From: Maricaulis sp039978735
Lineage (GTDB): Bacteria > Pseudomonadota > Alphaproteobacteria > Caulobacterales > Maricaulaceae
Assembly (NCBI RefSeq): GCF_039978735.1
Contig: NZ_JBDWAS010000046.1
Location: 29,478 to 93,477, forward strand
Direction of reading: 5' to 3'
Length of the DNA stretch: 64,000 nucleotides
Part shown: one piece after another, positions 52,970 through 62,830 of the stretch
Layout of the letters: each line of letters begins with the position of its first letter
How positions within the stretch are numbered: position 1 is the stretch's first letter
Program-made: the position numbers and the translations under genes
Notes under the pieces: generated by a model
What the model was told of the DNA's origin: nothing
Seen by the model: only the letters and a program-made list of their open reading frames with translations
Databases searched by the model: none

Positions 52970-53902
52970 ATGGCGTCGAAAGATCAGCCGATTGTCATCA
53001 AGAAAGTCGTAAAGGGCGGAGGTGGCGGCCACCATGGCGGCGCCTGGAAAGTCGCCTATGCCGACTTCGTGACCGCGATGATGGCCTTCTTCCTGCTGAT
53101 GTGGCTGATCAACACGACCACGCCTGAACAAAAGCGCGGCATTGCCGACTATTTCGCGCCCGCCAGCGTCTCGCCGGCGAACTCGGGTTCCGGCGCGCCG
53201 CTGGCCGGCACCGCGCCGGGCGATGACGGCGTGCAGGGGTCCGGCGACAGCTCGATGCGCCAGCGCCTCGCCCCGTCGGCGCCGCAGCTCAATGACCGCG
53301 ACCGCCAGCAGACGCCGGAAGGCTCGCCGGAATCGCCGGACGAGATCCAGGAATCCGCCGCCCAGGTGATGGCCTCTGCCATGGCCGAGGCCCAGGCCCG
53401 CCGCGATGCGGCCCAGCTTCACTCGGCCGCCATGTCGCTGCGCCAGGCGATGCAGGACATGCCGGAACTGGCCGAACTGTCCAACCACATCATTGTCGAC
53501 GAAACACCGGAAGGCCTGCGCATCCAGCTGATCGACCAGGAAGGCCGCCCGATGTTCAATCCGGGCGATACCGAGCCGACCGACCGCGCCATCACCCTGC
53601 TGCGTGCCGTTGCCCGCATTGCCGAACGCCTGCCGAACCGCCTCTCGATTGCCGGCCATACCGACAGCGCACCCTCGACCGGCGGCAGCTATACCAACTG
53701 GGAATTGTCGTCGGATCGCGCCAATGCCGCCCGCCGTGTCCTGCAGACCTCGGGCATTTCGAACGACCGGATCTATGAAGTGCGCGGCAAGGCCGGTTCC
53801 GAACCGCTCTATCCGGACGATCCCTACATGCCGGGCAATCGCCGGATTTCCATCGTGCTCCTGCGCGAAGCCCCGGTCCTGCCCCAGGGTCACGAACTCT
53901 AG
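52970..53902 (+). CDS. motB: Flagellar motor stator protein MotB
   Basis: 310 residues. One membrane segment AYADFVTAMMAFFLLMWLI carries the proton-relay Asp32, and the C-terminal OmpA domain binds peptidoglycan (LSIAGHTDSAPSTGG and WELSSDRANAARRVL). The basic N-terminus KKVVKGGGGGHHGG is typical of MotB. It forms the torque-generating stator with MotA, which is not adjacent here. ATG 52970 is chosen; GTG 52964 would add two residues. Confidence 0.95.
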   Translation: MASKDQPIVIKKVVKGGGGGHHGGAWKVAYADFVTAMMAFFLLMWLINTTTPEQKRGIADYFAPASVSPANSGSGAPLAGTAPGDDGVQGSGDSSMRQRLAPSAPQLNDRDRQQTPEGSPESPDEIQESAAQVMASAMAEAQARRDAAQLHSAAMSLRQAMQDMPELAELSNHIIVDETPEGLRIQLIDQEGRPMFNPGDTEPTDRAITLLRAVARIAERLPNRLSIAGHTDSAPSTGGSYTNWELSSDRANAARRVLQTSGISNDRIYEVRGKAGSEPLYPDDPYMPGNRRISIVLLREAPVLPQGHEL

Positions 53903-53933
53903 GACGGAGTACCACTCCGGCCCGCCCGGGCGC

Positions 53934-55148
53934 CTATAGCCTGCCGGCGAGTTCGAGCCCCGTGCCGCCAACCGCCGCGATCAGGACTACGGCCCACGGC
54001 GGCAATTTCCACGACATCAGGGCGAGGACGCAGATCAGCGCCAGAAGCAGATCCCGCACATCGCCGATGGCGCTGGTAAAGACCGGCGAATACAAGGCCG
54101 CGCCGAGAATCCCGACCACGGCCGCATTGGTCCCCTGCAGGACGGACTGTGCCCACGAGAGCGCCCGCAACCTGTCCCAGAAGGGCAATACGGCAATCAG
54201 AACCAGGAATCCGGGGAGAAATAACGCCAGCAGCGCGAGCAAGGCCCCGGCAACCGCATTCGGCGCCGGGTCCAGCAAGGCGCCGAGATAGGCAGCAAAG
54301 GTGAAGAGCGGCCCCGGCACGGCCTGTGCGGCGCCATAACCGGACAGGAAAGCATCCCCGGAAACCCAGCCGGGACCAACGACCTCCGCCTGTAACAGAG
54401 GCAGCACGACATGGCCGCCACCGAACACCAGGGCGCCTGCCCGATAGAACCCGTCGAGGATCGCCAGCACCGGTGACTGCCCGGACACGAGCGGCAGCAG
54501 AACGAGCAATACAAGGAAGACTGAAAGCGCGGCGATACCCGTGCCTGGAGATACCGGCAAGCCGATCCGCCCGCCAGCCGGCACGCCCGCGCCCCGGCCC
54601 AGCAGGAAACCGGCCGATCCGCCCAGTGCGATCGCGCCGGTCAGTCCGAATGTGCCGGGAATGAAAGCCAGCATGGCCACCGCAGCGACGGCAATACTCG
54701 CGCGCGCAGGGTCGGGACAGAAGACCCGGGCCATGCCCCACACGGCCTGGAACACGATAGCCACGGCAACGATCTTGAGGCCATGGACCATCCCCGATGC
54801 GACGGGCCCCGCCAGACTTCCGGCAGACAGGGCGAGGCTAAACAGAAGCAATGCAGACGGCAGGGTGAAGGCCAGGAAGGCTGCGAGCCCCCCGAGCCAG
54901 CCAGCACGCATCAGACCGAGTGCGAAACCGGCCTGGGACGACGCCGGCCCCGGCAGGAACTGGCACAGAGCAACGAGATCGCCATAGGCCTGTTCCGACA
55001 GCCAGCCGCGCCGCGTGACCAGTTCGTCGCGGAAATAGCCCAGATGCGCGATCGGTCCGCCGAACGACATCAGTCCCAGCCTGAGAAAGACAAGGAAGAC
55101 CTCAAGCGGGCTGCCCTGCCGGCGCGATGACTGCGTCGTTTCATTCAT
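53934..55148 (-). CDS. chrA: Chromate transporter ChrA
   Basis: 404 residues from ATG 55148 (GTG 55160 possible). Two homologous halves are seen, each with the CHR signature: FGGPIAHLGYFRDELVTRRG in the N-terminal half, FGGGHVVLPLLQAEVV in the C-terminal half, and the pairs GPASSQAGFALG and GAAQAVPGPLFTFAAYLGA. It exports chromate driven by the proton gradient and often belongs to metal-resistance loci; no other such gene is next to it. Convergent with motB. Confidence 0.93.
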   Translation of the reverse strand: MNETTQSSRRQGSPLEVFLVFLRLGLMSFGGPIAHLGYFRDELVTRRGWLSEQAYGDLVALCQFLPGPASSQAGFALGLMRAGWLGGLAAFLAFTLPSALLLFSLALSAGSLAGPVASGMVHGLKIVAVAIVFQAVWGMARVFCPDPARASIAVAAVAMLAFIPGTFGLTGAIALGGSAGFLLGRGAGVPAGGRIGLPVSPGTGIAALSVFLVLLVLLPLVSGQSPVLAILDGFYRAGALVFGGGHVVLPLLQAEVVGPGWVSGDAFLSGYGAAQAVPGPLFTFAAYLGALLDPAPNAVAGALLALLALFLPGFLVLIAVLPFWDRLRALSWAQSVLQGTNAAVVGILGAALYSPVFTSAIGDVRDLLLALICVLALMSWKLPPWAVVLIAAVGGTGLELAGRL

Positions 55149-55345
55149 ATTCGCATCCACCTCACCAGCCCCGGGCCGGGTCGCCCGCTACAGGTCCGGC
55201 ATTCCAACGCCAAGAGAGAATACAGCCGGTCCGACCGCAAGCGATCGATTGCGCGGCAGCGGCAGGCGGGGGCTTCGCAAGCGCACATGACGCGTGGTAG
55301 CGTCATGGATTGCACATGTCGGATCCATAGCCCCCTGAAATCAAA

Positions 55346-57190
55346 ATGATAGAAAGCGCGTCGCTAGACGTCTGGCAGATGTGGGCAATTCTCGGCGGCC
55401 TGGTCGTCGCGATTGTCTTCTTTGTATGGGACCGGTTCCCGATCGAGATCGTTTCGGCCTCGATCGTGGCGGCGCTCATGCTGTTCTTCCATTTCTTCCC
55501 GCTGGAAGATGGACGACCCAGCATCGCCGCCCTGCTGGAAGGTTTTGCGAACCCCGCTCTCTTCACCATCCTGTGCCTGCTGATTGTCGGCCAGGGCATA
55601 TTCCAGACCGGTGCGATGGAGGGGCCGACGCAATTCCTCCTCTCCTCCTACGACCAGCGGCCGCGCGGCACGCTGATCGCGATGTTCGCCTTCGTTTTCG
55701 TCGTCAGCGCCTTCATCAACAACACGCCGGTCGTGGTGATGTTCGTGCCGATTCTCGTGGCGATCGCGCGGCGGATGGAAAAGAGCCCCTCCAAGCTGAT
55801 GATCCCGCTGAGTTATGTCTGCATCCTGGCGGGCATGACGACGCTGATCGGCTCGTCCACCAACCTGCTGGTCGCCGAACAGCTGCGCACGATTTCCGGC
55901 GTCAGCCTCGATTTCTTCACACCGACCATACCCGGCCTCTTCCTCGCCAGTTTCGGGCTGGTCTACATCGTCTTCGTCCTGCCGCGCCTGCTGCCGGACC
56001 GGGACACGATGGAGGGCGAGCTCGCCGGTTCCGGTGAAGGGCGGCAATACATCGCCCAGATCGAGGTGACCGCCGACCACCCGCTGGCCGGCAAGCGGCC
56101 CGTTGCCGGCATGTTTGCCGACCTGCCCGACATGACGGTGCGCATGATCCAGCGCGGCGAGCATGCGTTGCTGCCACCCTTCGACCAGATCGAGCTGAAA
56201 GCCGGCGATCTCGTGATCGTCGCCGCGACCCGTCAGACCCTGTCCAACCTCCTGTCCAAGCGCGCCGACTTCATGCGCGGCATGCTCGAAGCGTCCGGAC
56301 CTGGCGAAAACCCGACCCCGGGCGACAGCCTGATGATCACCGAAGCCGTGGTGGCCCCGGGTTCGCGCCTGATCGGCCGCACGATCCAGCAGATCGGTTT
56401 CCGGCACGCCACGGGCTGTATCGTGCTGGGCATCCAGCGCCGCAGCCGCATGATCCGCTCGCGCATGGGCGAGATCCGGCTTGAGGCCGGCGATACGCTG
56501 CTGCTGTTCGGCTCGACGAGTTCGATGCGCCAGCTGCGTTCCGACCGCGATCTTCTGCTGATGGAATGGGCGACGACGGCGCTGGCCGATCCGCGCCGCG
56601 CCAATGTCGCGCGCGCCATCTTCGCCGGTGTGGTGATCGCAGCCGCGACCTCGCTGATGCCGATCGCGCTGGCCTCCTTCCTCGGTGCCGTGGCGATGAT
56701 AGCCGGCGGCTGTCTCAACACCCGCCAGGCGGCGCGCGCCGTCGATATCCGCATCTATCTGCTGATCGGCTCGGCGATTGCCCTGGGCACGGCGCTGCAG
56801 ATCACCGGCGGGGCCGACCTGCTGGCGACGGGTGTCGTCACGGTCTTCTCGCCTTTCGGGCCGGTCGTGCTGATGTCGGCCATGTTCATCCTGATCGCCT
56901 TGCTGACCAATGTACTCTCGAACAGCGCCACGGCGATCCTGTTCACCCCGATCGCGGTCGGTGCGGCCAACCAGATCGGCGCCGATCCGTCGCTGTTTGC
57001 CCTCACCGTGCTGTTTGCCGCCAATACCTGTTTTGCGACCCCGATCGGTTATCAGACCAATCTTCTCGTGATGGGCCCCGGCCACTACCGCTTCATGGAC
57101 TATATCCGGGCGGGCGCGCCGATGGTGGTGTTGTTCTGGATCGCCTTCACCCTTTACATTTCCCTCCTCTACGCCTTCGATCTGGTGTGA
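55346..57190 (+). CDS. SLC13/DASS-type permease with TrkA-C (RCK) domains
   Basis: 614 residues. N-terminal membrane half with INNTPVVVMFVPI and GSSTNLLVAEQ, two central RCK_C domains (about 225-310 and 320-400, e.g. GKRPVAGMFADLPDMTVRMI and IGRTIQQIGFRHATGC), and a C-terminal membrane half with NVLSNSATAILFTPIAVG and FATPIGYQTNLLVMGPGHY. This is the layout of sodium-coupled anion (dicarboxylate/sulfate) transporters of bacterial type. The substrate is not determinable here. Confidence 0.9.
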   Translation: MIESASLDVWQMWAILGGLVVAIVFFVWDRFPIEIVSASIVAALMLFFHFFPLEDGRPSIAALLEGFANPALFTILCLLIVGQGIFQTGAMEGPTQFLLSSYDQRPRGTLIAMFAFVFVVSAFINNTPVVVMFVPILVAIARRMEKSPSKLMIPLSYVCILAGMTTLIGSSTNLLVAEQLRTISGVSLDFFTPTIPGLFLASFGLVYIVFVLPRLLPDRDTMEGELAGSGEGRQYIAQIEVTADHPLAGKRPVAGMFADLPDMTVRMIQRGEHALLPPFDQIELKAGDLVIVAATRQTLSNLLSKRADFMRGMLEASGPGENPTPGDSLMITEAVVAPGSRLIGRTIQQIGFRHATGCIVLGIQRRSRMIRSRMGEIRLEAGDTLLLFGSTSSMRQLRSDRDLLLMEWATTALADPRRANVARAIFAGVVIAAATSLMPIALASFLGAVAMIAGGCLNTRQAARAVDIRIYLLIGSAIALGTALQITGGADLLATGVVTVFSPFGPVVLMSAMFILIALLTNVLSNSATAILFTPIAVGAANQIGADPSLFALTVLFAANTCFATPIGYQTNLLVMGPGHYRFMDYIRAGAPMVVLFWIAFTLYISLLYAFDLV

Positions 57191-57232
57191 GTTAGCATGA
57201 CGGTCCGGTACAGCTGAGTCGAAGAGCGCGCA

Positions 57233-57988
57233 GTGACCCATCCATTCGCGACACGGCAAATTCCCTTCTTCCTGACGGCGGCAGCGCCGTGCCCGTATCT
57301 GCCCGGGCGCTGGGAGCGGAAAGTCTTTACCCGTATCGATCTGGGCGAAGGGCCGGCGCTGAACGACGCGCTGACCCATGCCGGCTTCCGCCGCAGCCAG
57401 GGCGTGCTCTATCGCCCGGCCTGCGAGGCCTGCGATGCCTGCAAGTCGGTGCGGATCGATGCCGGCGAGTTCGAGTGGAAGCGCCGCTGGCGCAAAAATC
57501 TCAATCGCAATGACGACCTCACCGTCTCGACCGAGGCCCAGACGGCGACGATGGAGCAGTACGAGCTGCTCACCCGCTATCTGGACAGCCGGCACGGCGA
57601 TGGCGACATGGCCGGCATGTCCTTCGGCGAATACGTGATGATGGTCGAGGAAGGGGCCCAGCGCACCCATGTCACCGAATACCGCGATGCCTCGGGGACG
57701 CTGGTCGCGGCGGTGCTGACCGATGTGCTCAAGGACGGGATCTCGCTGATCTACAGCTATTTCGACCCGGACGAGGAGAAGCGCAGCCTCGGCGCCTTCA
57801 TGATCCTGGACGCCGTGCGCCAGGCCGAGGCGGCCGGCCTGCCCTTCGTCTATCTGGGCTATTGGGTGCGCGGCAGCCGCAAGATGAGTTACAAGGCAGC
57901 CTACCAGCCGCTGCAAGTCCTCACGCCGTCGGGCTGGCAGGCCTATGGCGAACTGGCTAACCATGAGGACGAAATCGACGAGGACTGA
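57233..57988 (+). CDS. bpt: Leucyl/aspartate-glutamate tRNA-protein transferase Bpt
   Basis: 251 residues, starting at GTG 57233. The arginyltransferase N-terminal cysteine motif ACEACDACKSVRID (about 63-76), RRWRKNLNRN, and the C-terminal VYLGYWVRGSRKMSYKAAYQPLQ are typical of Bpt/ATE enzymes. It attaches leucine to proteins with N-terminal Asp/Glu, sending them to ClpAP through the N-end rule. The TRAP binding-protein gene follows by 43 bp. Confidence 0.93.
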   Translation: MTHPFATRQIPFFLTAAAPCPYLPGRWERKVFTRIDLGEGPALNDALTHAGFRRSQGVLYRPACEACDACKSVRIDAGEFEWKRRWRKNLNRNDDLTVSTEAQTATMEQYELLTRYLDSRHGDGDMAGMSFGEYVMMVEEGAQRTHVTEYRDASGTLVAAVLTDVLKDGISLIYSYFDPDEEKRSLGAFMILDAVRQAEAAGLPFVYLGYWVRGSRKMSYKAAYQPLQVLTPSGWQAYGELANHEDEIDED

Positions 57989-58031
57989 CACCGGCCGGAA
58001 CGGGCGGGCACGATCCTCAAGGGGGAGAGAC

Positions 58032-59153
58032 ATGGATCGACGCACATTCATCAGCGGCGGCGCGGTCGCCGCTGCGACGGTGGCCACTGCCTGCGGGGAG
58101 ACGGGGCAGGAGAACGCGGCCGGACCGGCAGCACCCGCGGTCAATCGCGGCGTGAAACGCCTGCGCATGGTGACGACCTGGCCGGCCAACTTCCCCGGCC
58201 TGGGTACCGCTGCCAACAATGTCGCCGCCTATATCAACCGCATGTCCGGCGGATCGCTGGATGTGCGCGTCTATGCTGCCGGCGAGATCGTCAGCGCTTT
58301 CGAGGCCTTCGATGCCGTCTCCGAAGGCACGGCCGACATGTATCACGGCGCGGAATACTACTGGCAGGGCAAGTCGCCGGCCTTCAACTTCTTCACCGCC
58401 GTGCCGATGGGCATGACGGCCTACGAGATCATGGGCTGGGTGGAATATGGCGGCGGCCAGGCGCTGTGGGACGAACTGGCCGGCCAGTTCAACATCAAAC
58501 CCTTCCAGGCCGGCAATTCCGGCCACCAGATGGGCGGCTGGTTCAAGCGCGAGATCAACACGCTGGACGATTTCCGCGGTCTGCGCATGCGCATTCCGGG
58601 CCTTGGCGGCAATGTACTGCGCGAGCTGGGCGGCGCGGCCGTCACCCTCTCCGGCGGTGAGATCTATCCGGCGCTGCAGAACGGCACGATCGACGCCACC
58701 GAATGGGTCGGTCCCTGGAATGACCTCGCCTTCGGCTTCTACCGCGAGGCGCCCTATTATTACGGCCCGGGCTTCCACGAGCCGGGATCCTGTCTGGGCG
58801 TCGGCATGAACCGCACCGTCTGGGACGAGCTGGCCGACGATCACAAGGCCATCATCCAGTCGGCCTGCCTGACGGCCAACAATCTCTCCCTGGCCGAATT
58901 CCAGCACCAGAACGGCATCGCGCTTGACGTGCTCGTCAACGAGCATGGCGTCGAACTGCGCCGCTTCTCCGACGAGATCTGGACGCGGATCGGCGAGATT
59001 TCCGAACAGGTTGTCGCCGATACCGGCAATGCCGATGCGATGACGCGCCGCGTCTATGAGAGCTATCTGGATGCGCGCAACAAGATGCGCCAGTGGGGCC
59101 GGGTCTCCGAAATGCCCTACATGGTCCAGCGCGAACGCGTGCTGGGCGGCTGA
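58032..59153 (+). CDS. dctP: TRAP transporter substrate-binding protein DctP
   Basis: 373 residues from ATG 58032 with GGGGGAGAG upstream; the 57945 frame starts inside bpt. A twin-arginine-like signal MDRRTFISGG and a possible lipobox (ATAC, Cys21) lead to the DctP fold: LRMVTTWPANFPGLGTAANN, AYYWQGKSP-like core, and GLRMRIPGLGGNVLRELG. The IDATEWVGPWNDLAFGFY segment resembles binders of organic acids (2-oxo or keto acids). It feeds the dctQM permease encoded immediately downstream. Confidence 0.92.
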   Translation: MDRRTFISGGAVAAATVATACGETGQENAAGPAAPAVNRGVKRLRMVTTWPANFPGLGTAANNVAAYINRMSGGSLDVRVYAAGEIVSAFEAFDAVSEGTADMYHGAEYYWQGKSPAFNFFTAVPMGMTAYEIMGWVEYGGGQALWDELAGQFNIKPFQAGNSGHQMGGWFKREINTLDDFRGLRMRIPGLGGNVLRELGGAAVTLSGGEIYPALQNGTIDATEWVGPWNDLAFGFYREAPYYYGPGFHEPGSCLGVGMNRTVWDELADDHKAIIQSACLTANNLSLAEFQHQNGIALDVLVNEHGVELRRFSDEIWTRIGEISEQVVADTGNADAMTRRVYESYLDARNKMRQWGRVSEMPYMVQRERVLGG

Positions 59154-59158
59154 CGCCC

Positions 59159-59938
59159 ATGCGCCCCGGTGACCGCCTGATCCTGGCCGTTCTGGCCATC
59201 ATCATCGTCCTGACCGCGCTGGATGCCGCCACCGGCGGCGCCATTGCGGGCTGGGCCAATGCGCACCTCGCCGGCTGGGCTCAGGCGCTGGGCGGCTGGC
59301 TGATGCGGATCGGCCTCTTCGTCTCGCCCGTCCTGCTGCTGCCGCTGGTCACCGCGCTGATGGGGCGCTTCCTGTCGGTGCCCGCCGGGGCGTGGAATTT
59401 CGAACGCAGCCTGATCGGCATTCTCGACCGTATCACCCTGACCATCGGCGGGGCGGCGCGCTGGTTTGCCCTGGGGCTGGTGGTCGCCACCGCGGTGATC
59501 GTGATCCAGCGCTATGTCTTCGGCTATGCCTCGACCAAGCTGCAGGAGAGCGTGATCTACATGCACGCCCTGCTCTTCCTGCTCGCCTCGGCCTCGGCGC
59601 TTCTCAATGGCGGCCATGTGCGCGTCGACGTGATCTATGAAAAGCTCGACGAACGCGGCAAGGCCTGGACCGACCTGATCGGCACCTATCTCGCCCTGAT
59701 GCCGATGAGCTTTCTCATCCTGTGGTCCTCGACCGGCTATATGAATTCCACCTGGCGCATCCTCGAGCAATCGCGCGAGAGCGACGGCCTGCCCTTCGTC
59801 TTCCTGCTGAAGACCGCCATTCCGGTGTTTGCCATCATGATGATCCTGCAGGGTTTCTCGATGGCAGCCCGCGCCGCCATGACGATCGGCAAGGAAACCC
59901 CGCCGCCCCTGCCCGATACTTTCAAGGGCGAGGTCTGA
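59159..59938 (+). CDS. dctQ: TRAP transporter small permease DctQ
   Basis: 259 residues from ATG 59159, 5 bp after dctP. Two extra N-terminal membrane segments precede the four-helix DctQ core with VIQRYVFGYASTKLQESVIY and LLNGGHVRVDVIYEKL. It couples to DctM to form the membrane part of the transporter. The extra N-terminal helices (about 8-25 and 40-70) make it longer than the minimal DctQ. Confidence 0.88.
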   Translation: MRPGDRLILAVLAIIIVLTALDAATGGAIAGWANAHLAGWAQALGGWLMRIGLFVSPVLLLPLVTALMGRFLSVPAGAWNFERSLIGILDRITLTIGGAARWFALGLVVATAVIVIQRYVFGYASTKLQESVIYMHALLFLLASASALLNGGHVRVDVIYEKLDERGKAWTDLIGTYLALMPMSFLILWSSTGYMNSTWRILEQSRESDGLPFVFLLKTAIPVFAIMMILQGFSMAARAAMTIGKETPPPLPDTFKGEV

Positions 59939-59942
59939 CGCC

Positions 59943-61538
59943 ATGAGCTTCTTCGTCGAGATCCTGCCCTTCCTGATGTTCATCGCCGCCTTTGCGGCGC
60001 TGCTGCGCGGCTATCCCGTCGCTTTCACCCTGGCCGGTGTCGCCCTGGGCTTTGCCCTCCTGGGCATCTCCATGGGCCTGTTCGACCCGATCCATTTCCG
60101 CGCCTTCCCGCAGCGCATCTACGGCAATCTGATGGAAATGGACCGGCAGATCCTGGTCGCCGTGCCGCTCTTCGTCTTCATGGGCGTGATGCTGGAAAAA
60201 TCCCGCATCGCCGAGGAATTGCTCGAAGCGATGGGCGCGCTCTTCGGCACGCTGCGCGGCGGACTGGGGATTTCCGTCATCGTGGTCGGCGCGCTGCTGG
60301 CCGCCTCGACCGGCATTGTCGGCGCCACCGTGGTGACGATGGGCCTCCTCTCTTTGCCCACCATGCTCAAGCGCGGCTATGACCCCGCCCTGGCCGCCGG
60401 CTCGATCGCGGCCTCGGGCACGCTGGGCCAGATCATCCCGCCCTCCATCGTGCTGGTGCTGCTGGGCGACCAGATCTCCAACGCCTACCAGGAAGCCCAG
60501 CGCGCCCAGGGTATTTTCTCGCCGGACATCGTCTCGGTCGGCGACCTGTTCGCCGGCGCACTGATCCCGGGCCTGATGCTGGTCGGTCTCTACATCGCCT
60601 ACCAGATCGTGATGGCGATCTGGAAGCCGGAAAGCGCGCCTGCCGCACCGGCCAGCGAAGCCCATGCCGACTGGGGCGCCATCCTGCACGCCCTGCTGCC
60701 ACCGCTGGCGCTGATCATCGCCGTGCTCGGCTCGATCCTCGCCGGGCTGGCCACGCCCACCGAAGCCGCCGGCGTCGGCGCCGTGGGCGCCAGCTTCATC
60801 GCCGGAGCCCGCAATGCCGGCCGCGACGGCAATCCGCCGCTCGGCCAGCTGGCCAGCTATGCCGGTCTTGTCGCCCTAATTGCGCTGATCGGCCTGGTGG
60901 TCGTCGCCAATATCGGATCGGACAGCCGGGTCTATGTCACCGATCTGGGCACGCTGGGCGGTGTCGTCACCGGTGCGCTCGTCACCCTCACCCTGCTGGG
61001 CGCCGGCTGGAGCCTGTGGCGTCTCAAGCGCAATGGCGTGCTGGACGAGGTGATGACCTCCACGGCGACCATCTCCGCCATGGTCTTTGTCATCCTGATC
61101 GGCGCCTCGCTGTTCTCGCTGATCTTCCGCGAGCTGGGCGGCGACGAAACCGTGCAGGCCGCGCTCGAGGCCGTGCCCGGCGGCGTGTTCGGCGCGCTGG
61201 CCGTGGTCATGCTGGTGATGTTCGTCCTCGGCTTTTTCCTCGACTTCATCGAGATCACCTTTGTGGTGGTGCCGATCGTGGCACCGATCCTCCTGATGAT
61301 GGGCGTCGACCCGGTCTGGCTGGGCGTGCTGATGGCGATGAATTTGCAGACCAGCTTCCTCACCCCGCCCTTCGGCTTTGCGCTCTTCTATCTGCGCGGC
61401 GTGGCACCGGAGGCGGTGAAGACGACCGACATCTATCGCGGCGCCATCCCCTTCGTCATCATCCAGCTTCTGGCGATTGTCGCCGTTGCAGCCATGCCCT
61501 GGCTGGCCACGGCCCTGCCGAACTGGCTTTATGGGTAG
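59943..61538 (+). CDS. dctM: TRAP transporter large permease DctM
   Basis: 531 residues, about 12-14 membrane segments. DctM motifs include GALFGTLRGGLGISV, AASTGIVGATVVTMGLLSLPTMLKRGYDPALA and SGTLGQIIPPSIVLV, plus a C-terminal LGFFLDFIEITFVVVPI and LQTSFLTPPFGFALFYLRG. It imports substrate with sodium or proton co-transport. It starts 4 bp after dctQ. Confidence 0.94.
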   Translation: MSFFVEILPFLMFIAAFAALLRGYPVAFTLAGVALGFALLGISMGLFDPIHFRAFPQRIYGNLMEMDRQILVAVPLFVFMGVMLEKSRIAEELLEAMGALFGTLRGGLGISVIVVGALLAASTGIVGATVVTMGLLSLPTMLKRGYDPALAAGSIAASGTLGQIIPPSIVLVLLGDQISNAYQEAQRAQGIFSPDIVSVGDLFAGALIPGLMLVGLYIAYQIVMAIWKPESAPAAPASEAHADWGAILHALLPPLALIIAVLGSILAGLATPTEAAGVGAVGASFIAGARNAGRDGNPPLGQLASYAGLVALIALIGLVVVANIGSDSRVYVTDLGTLGGVVTGALVTLTLLGAGWSLWRLKRNGVLDEVMTSTATISAMVFVILIGASLFSLIFRELGGDETVQAALEAVPGGVFGALAVVMLVMFVLGFFLDFIEITFVVVPIVAPILLMMGVDPVWLGVLMAMNLQTSFLTPPFGFALFYLRGVAPEAVKTTDIYRGAIPFVIIQLLAIVAVAAMPWLATALPNWLYG

Positions 61539-61553
61539 ATGGCTTCACCTGGT

Positions 61554-61691
61554 CCTTCCCCTTGATGGGGACTGTGTCCGGCGCAGCCGGACGGAAGGGG
61601 TGAACCCGGCCGTCTGAAGTTCGCGAAAACCTCGCCGCCCCCCTCCGACCCGGGGCTGCGCCCCGGCCCACCTCCCCCATCAAGGGGGAGG
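61554..61691. repeat. Palindromic intergenic repeat element (REP/BIME-like)
   Basis: The outer pair CCTTCCCCTTGATGGGG (61553 onward) and CCCCCATCAAGGGGGAGG (61674-61691) are inverted copies. Inside are hairpins GTCCGGC/GCCGGAC (61576-61592) and CCGGGGC/GCCCCGG (61650-61666). Such CCTCCCCC-ATCAAGGGGGAGG elements are dispersed in many alphaproteobacterial genomes. Confidence 0.75.
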
Positions 61692-61715
61692 ACGAAAACG
61701 AAGGATATCCGGTCG

Positions 61716-62819
61716 ATGACAGCGCTGAACAAGATCGAGCTGGAACGGGTTTTCATCGCCGTGCTCGCCTTGGGCATCACGGCGGTCTTCGCCTGGATGA
61801 TCCGGGACTATCTGGCCACACTCTTCCTGGCCGGGGTGATCGCGCTTTTCCTGTCGGGCCCGCATCGCTGGCTGGCGGCGCATATGGGCGAGCGGCCCAA
61901 GCTGGCGGCAATCCTGCTGGTGACCGGTGCCCTGCTGGCCTTCGTCATACCCTCGGCGATCCTGCTCGGCGTGGTGGCCGAACAGGCGATCGACATTACC
62001 CAGCGCGTCACCCCCTGGGTGCAGGAACAGGTCTCCCAGATCCGTGATGACGGGCTTTACGGCCTGCCCGACTGGATGCCCTTCCGCGAAACCATCATCC
62101 AGTACCAGGCCACGATCACGACCCAGCTGGGCAATCTGGCCGGCACGGTGGGGCGGCTCCTCGTATCCAGCCTGCGCGCAGGCACGGGCGGCTTCCTCGT
62201 TGCCACGCTGAACTTCTTCATCCTGGTCTATGCGCTGTATTATTTCCTGCTGACCGGCCGCAAGAGCGCGCACCAGGCCCTCAGCCTGCTGCCGATGACC
62301 GGCGAGGACCGCGATCTGCTCGCCGAACGCGCCATCTCGACCATCCGCGCGACCGTGAAGGGCACCTTCGTCATCGCCCTCGTCCAGGGCGCGCTGACCG
62401 GAGCCGGCCTCTATGTTGCCGGTGTGCCGGGCGCGATCTTCTGGGGCGCAGTGACCGCCCTGCTCTCGATCATCCCGATGATCGGCCCGCCGCTGGTCTG
62501 GGTGCCGGCCGCAATCTGGCTGACGGCCTCGGGCCAGGTCGTGCCGGGTATCGCGCTGGCCGTATGGGGCGCGATCGTCGTGTCGACCTCCGACAATCTC
62601 CTGCGCCCGGCCCTGGTGGGCAAGGATGCGCGCATGTCCGACCTGATGGTGCTGATCTCCACCCTGGGCGGTCTGACCCTGTTCGGCGCCGTCGGCATCA
62701 TCATCGGCCCGGTGGTGGCCGCGCTCTTCACCTCGGTCTGGTACATCTTCCGCGAGACGTATTCGGGGCTTCTGGAGGCGGAGGAAGAGACGGAGGTCAG
62801 TGACGATGCGCCGGAGTGA
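61716..62819 (+). CDS. AI-2E/PerM-family transporter
   Basis: 367 residues. Two N-terminal membrane segments, a linker, and further segments with the family core VKGTFVIALVQGALTGAGLYVAG, LLSIIPMIGPPLVWVPAA and DNLLRPALVGKDARMSDLMV. Members include AI-2 exporters and a sodium/proton antiporter; the substrate is not predictable. Confidence 0.9.
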   Translation: MTALNKIELERVFIAVLALGITAVFAWMIRDYLATLFLAGVIALFLSGPHRWLAAHMGERPKLAAILLVTGALLAFVIPSAILLGVVAEQAIDITQRVTPWVQEQVSQIRDDGLYGLPDWMPFRETIIQYQATITTQLGNLAGTVGRLLVSSLRAGTGGFLVATLNFFILVYALYYFLLTGRKSAHQALSLLPMTGEDRDLLAERAISTIRATVKGTFVIALVQGALTGAGLYVAGVPGAIFWGAVTALLSIIPMIGPPLVWVPAAIWLTASGQVVPGIALAVWGAIVVSTSDNLLRPALVGKDARMSDLMVLISTLGGLTLFGAVGIIIGPVVAALFTSVWYIFRETYSGLLEAEEETEVSDDAPE

Positions 62820-62830
62820 GAGAATGTCGG

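Noticed and set aside
53899..54741. 280-codon minus-strand frame overlapping chrA
   Set aside because: Out of frame with the chromate transporter, which has the CHR motifs and good membrane segments.
55364..58219. 951-codon minus-strand open frame over the SLC13 permease and bpt
   Set aside because: Shadow of the plus-strand genes; composition is charged and without domains.
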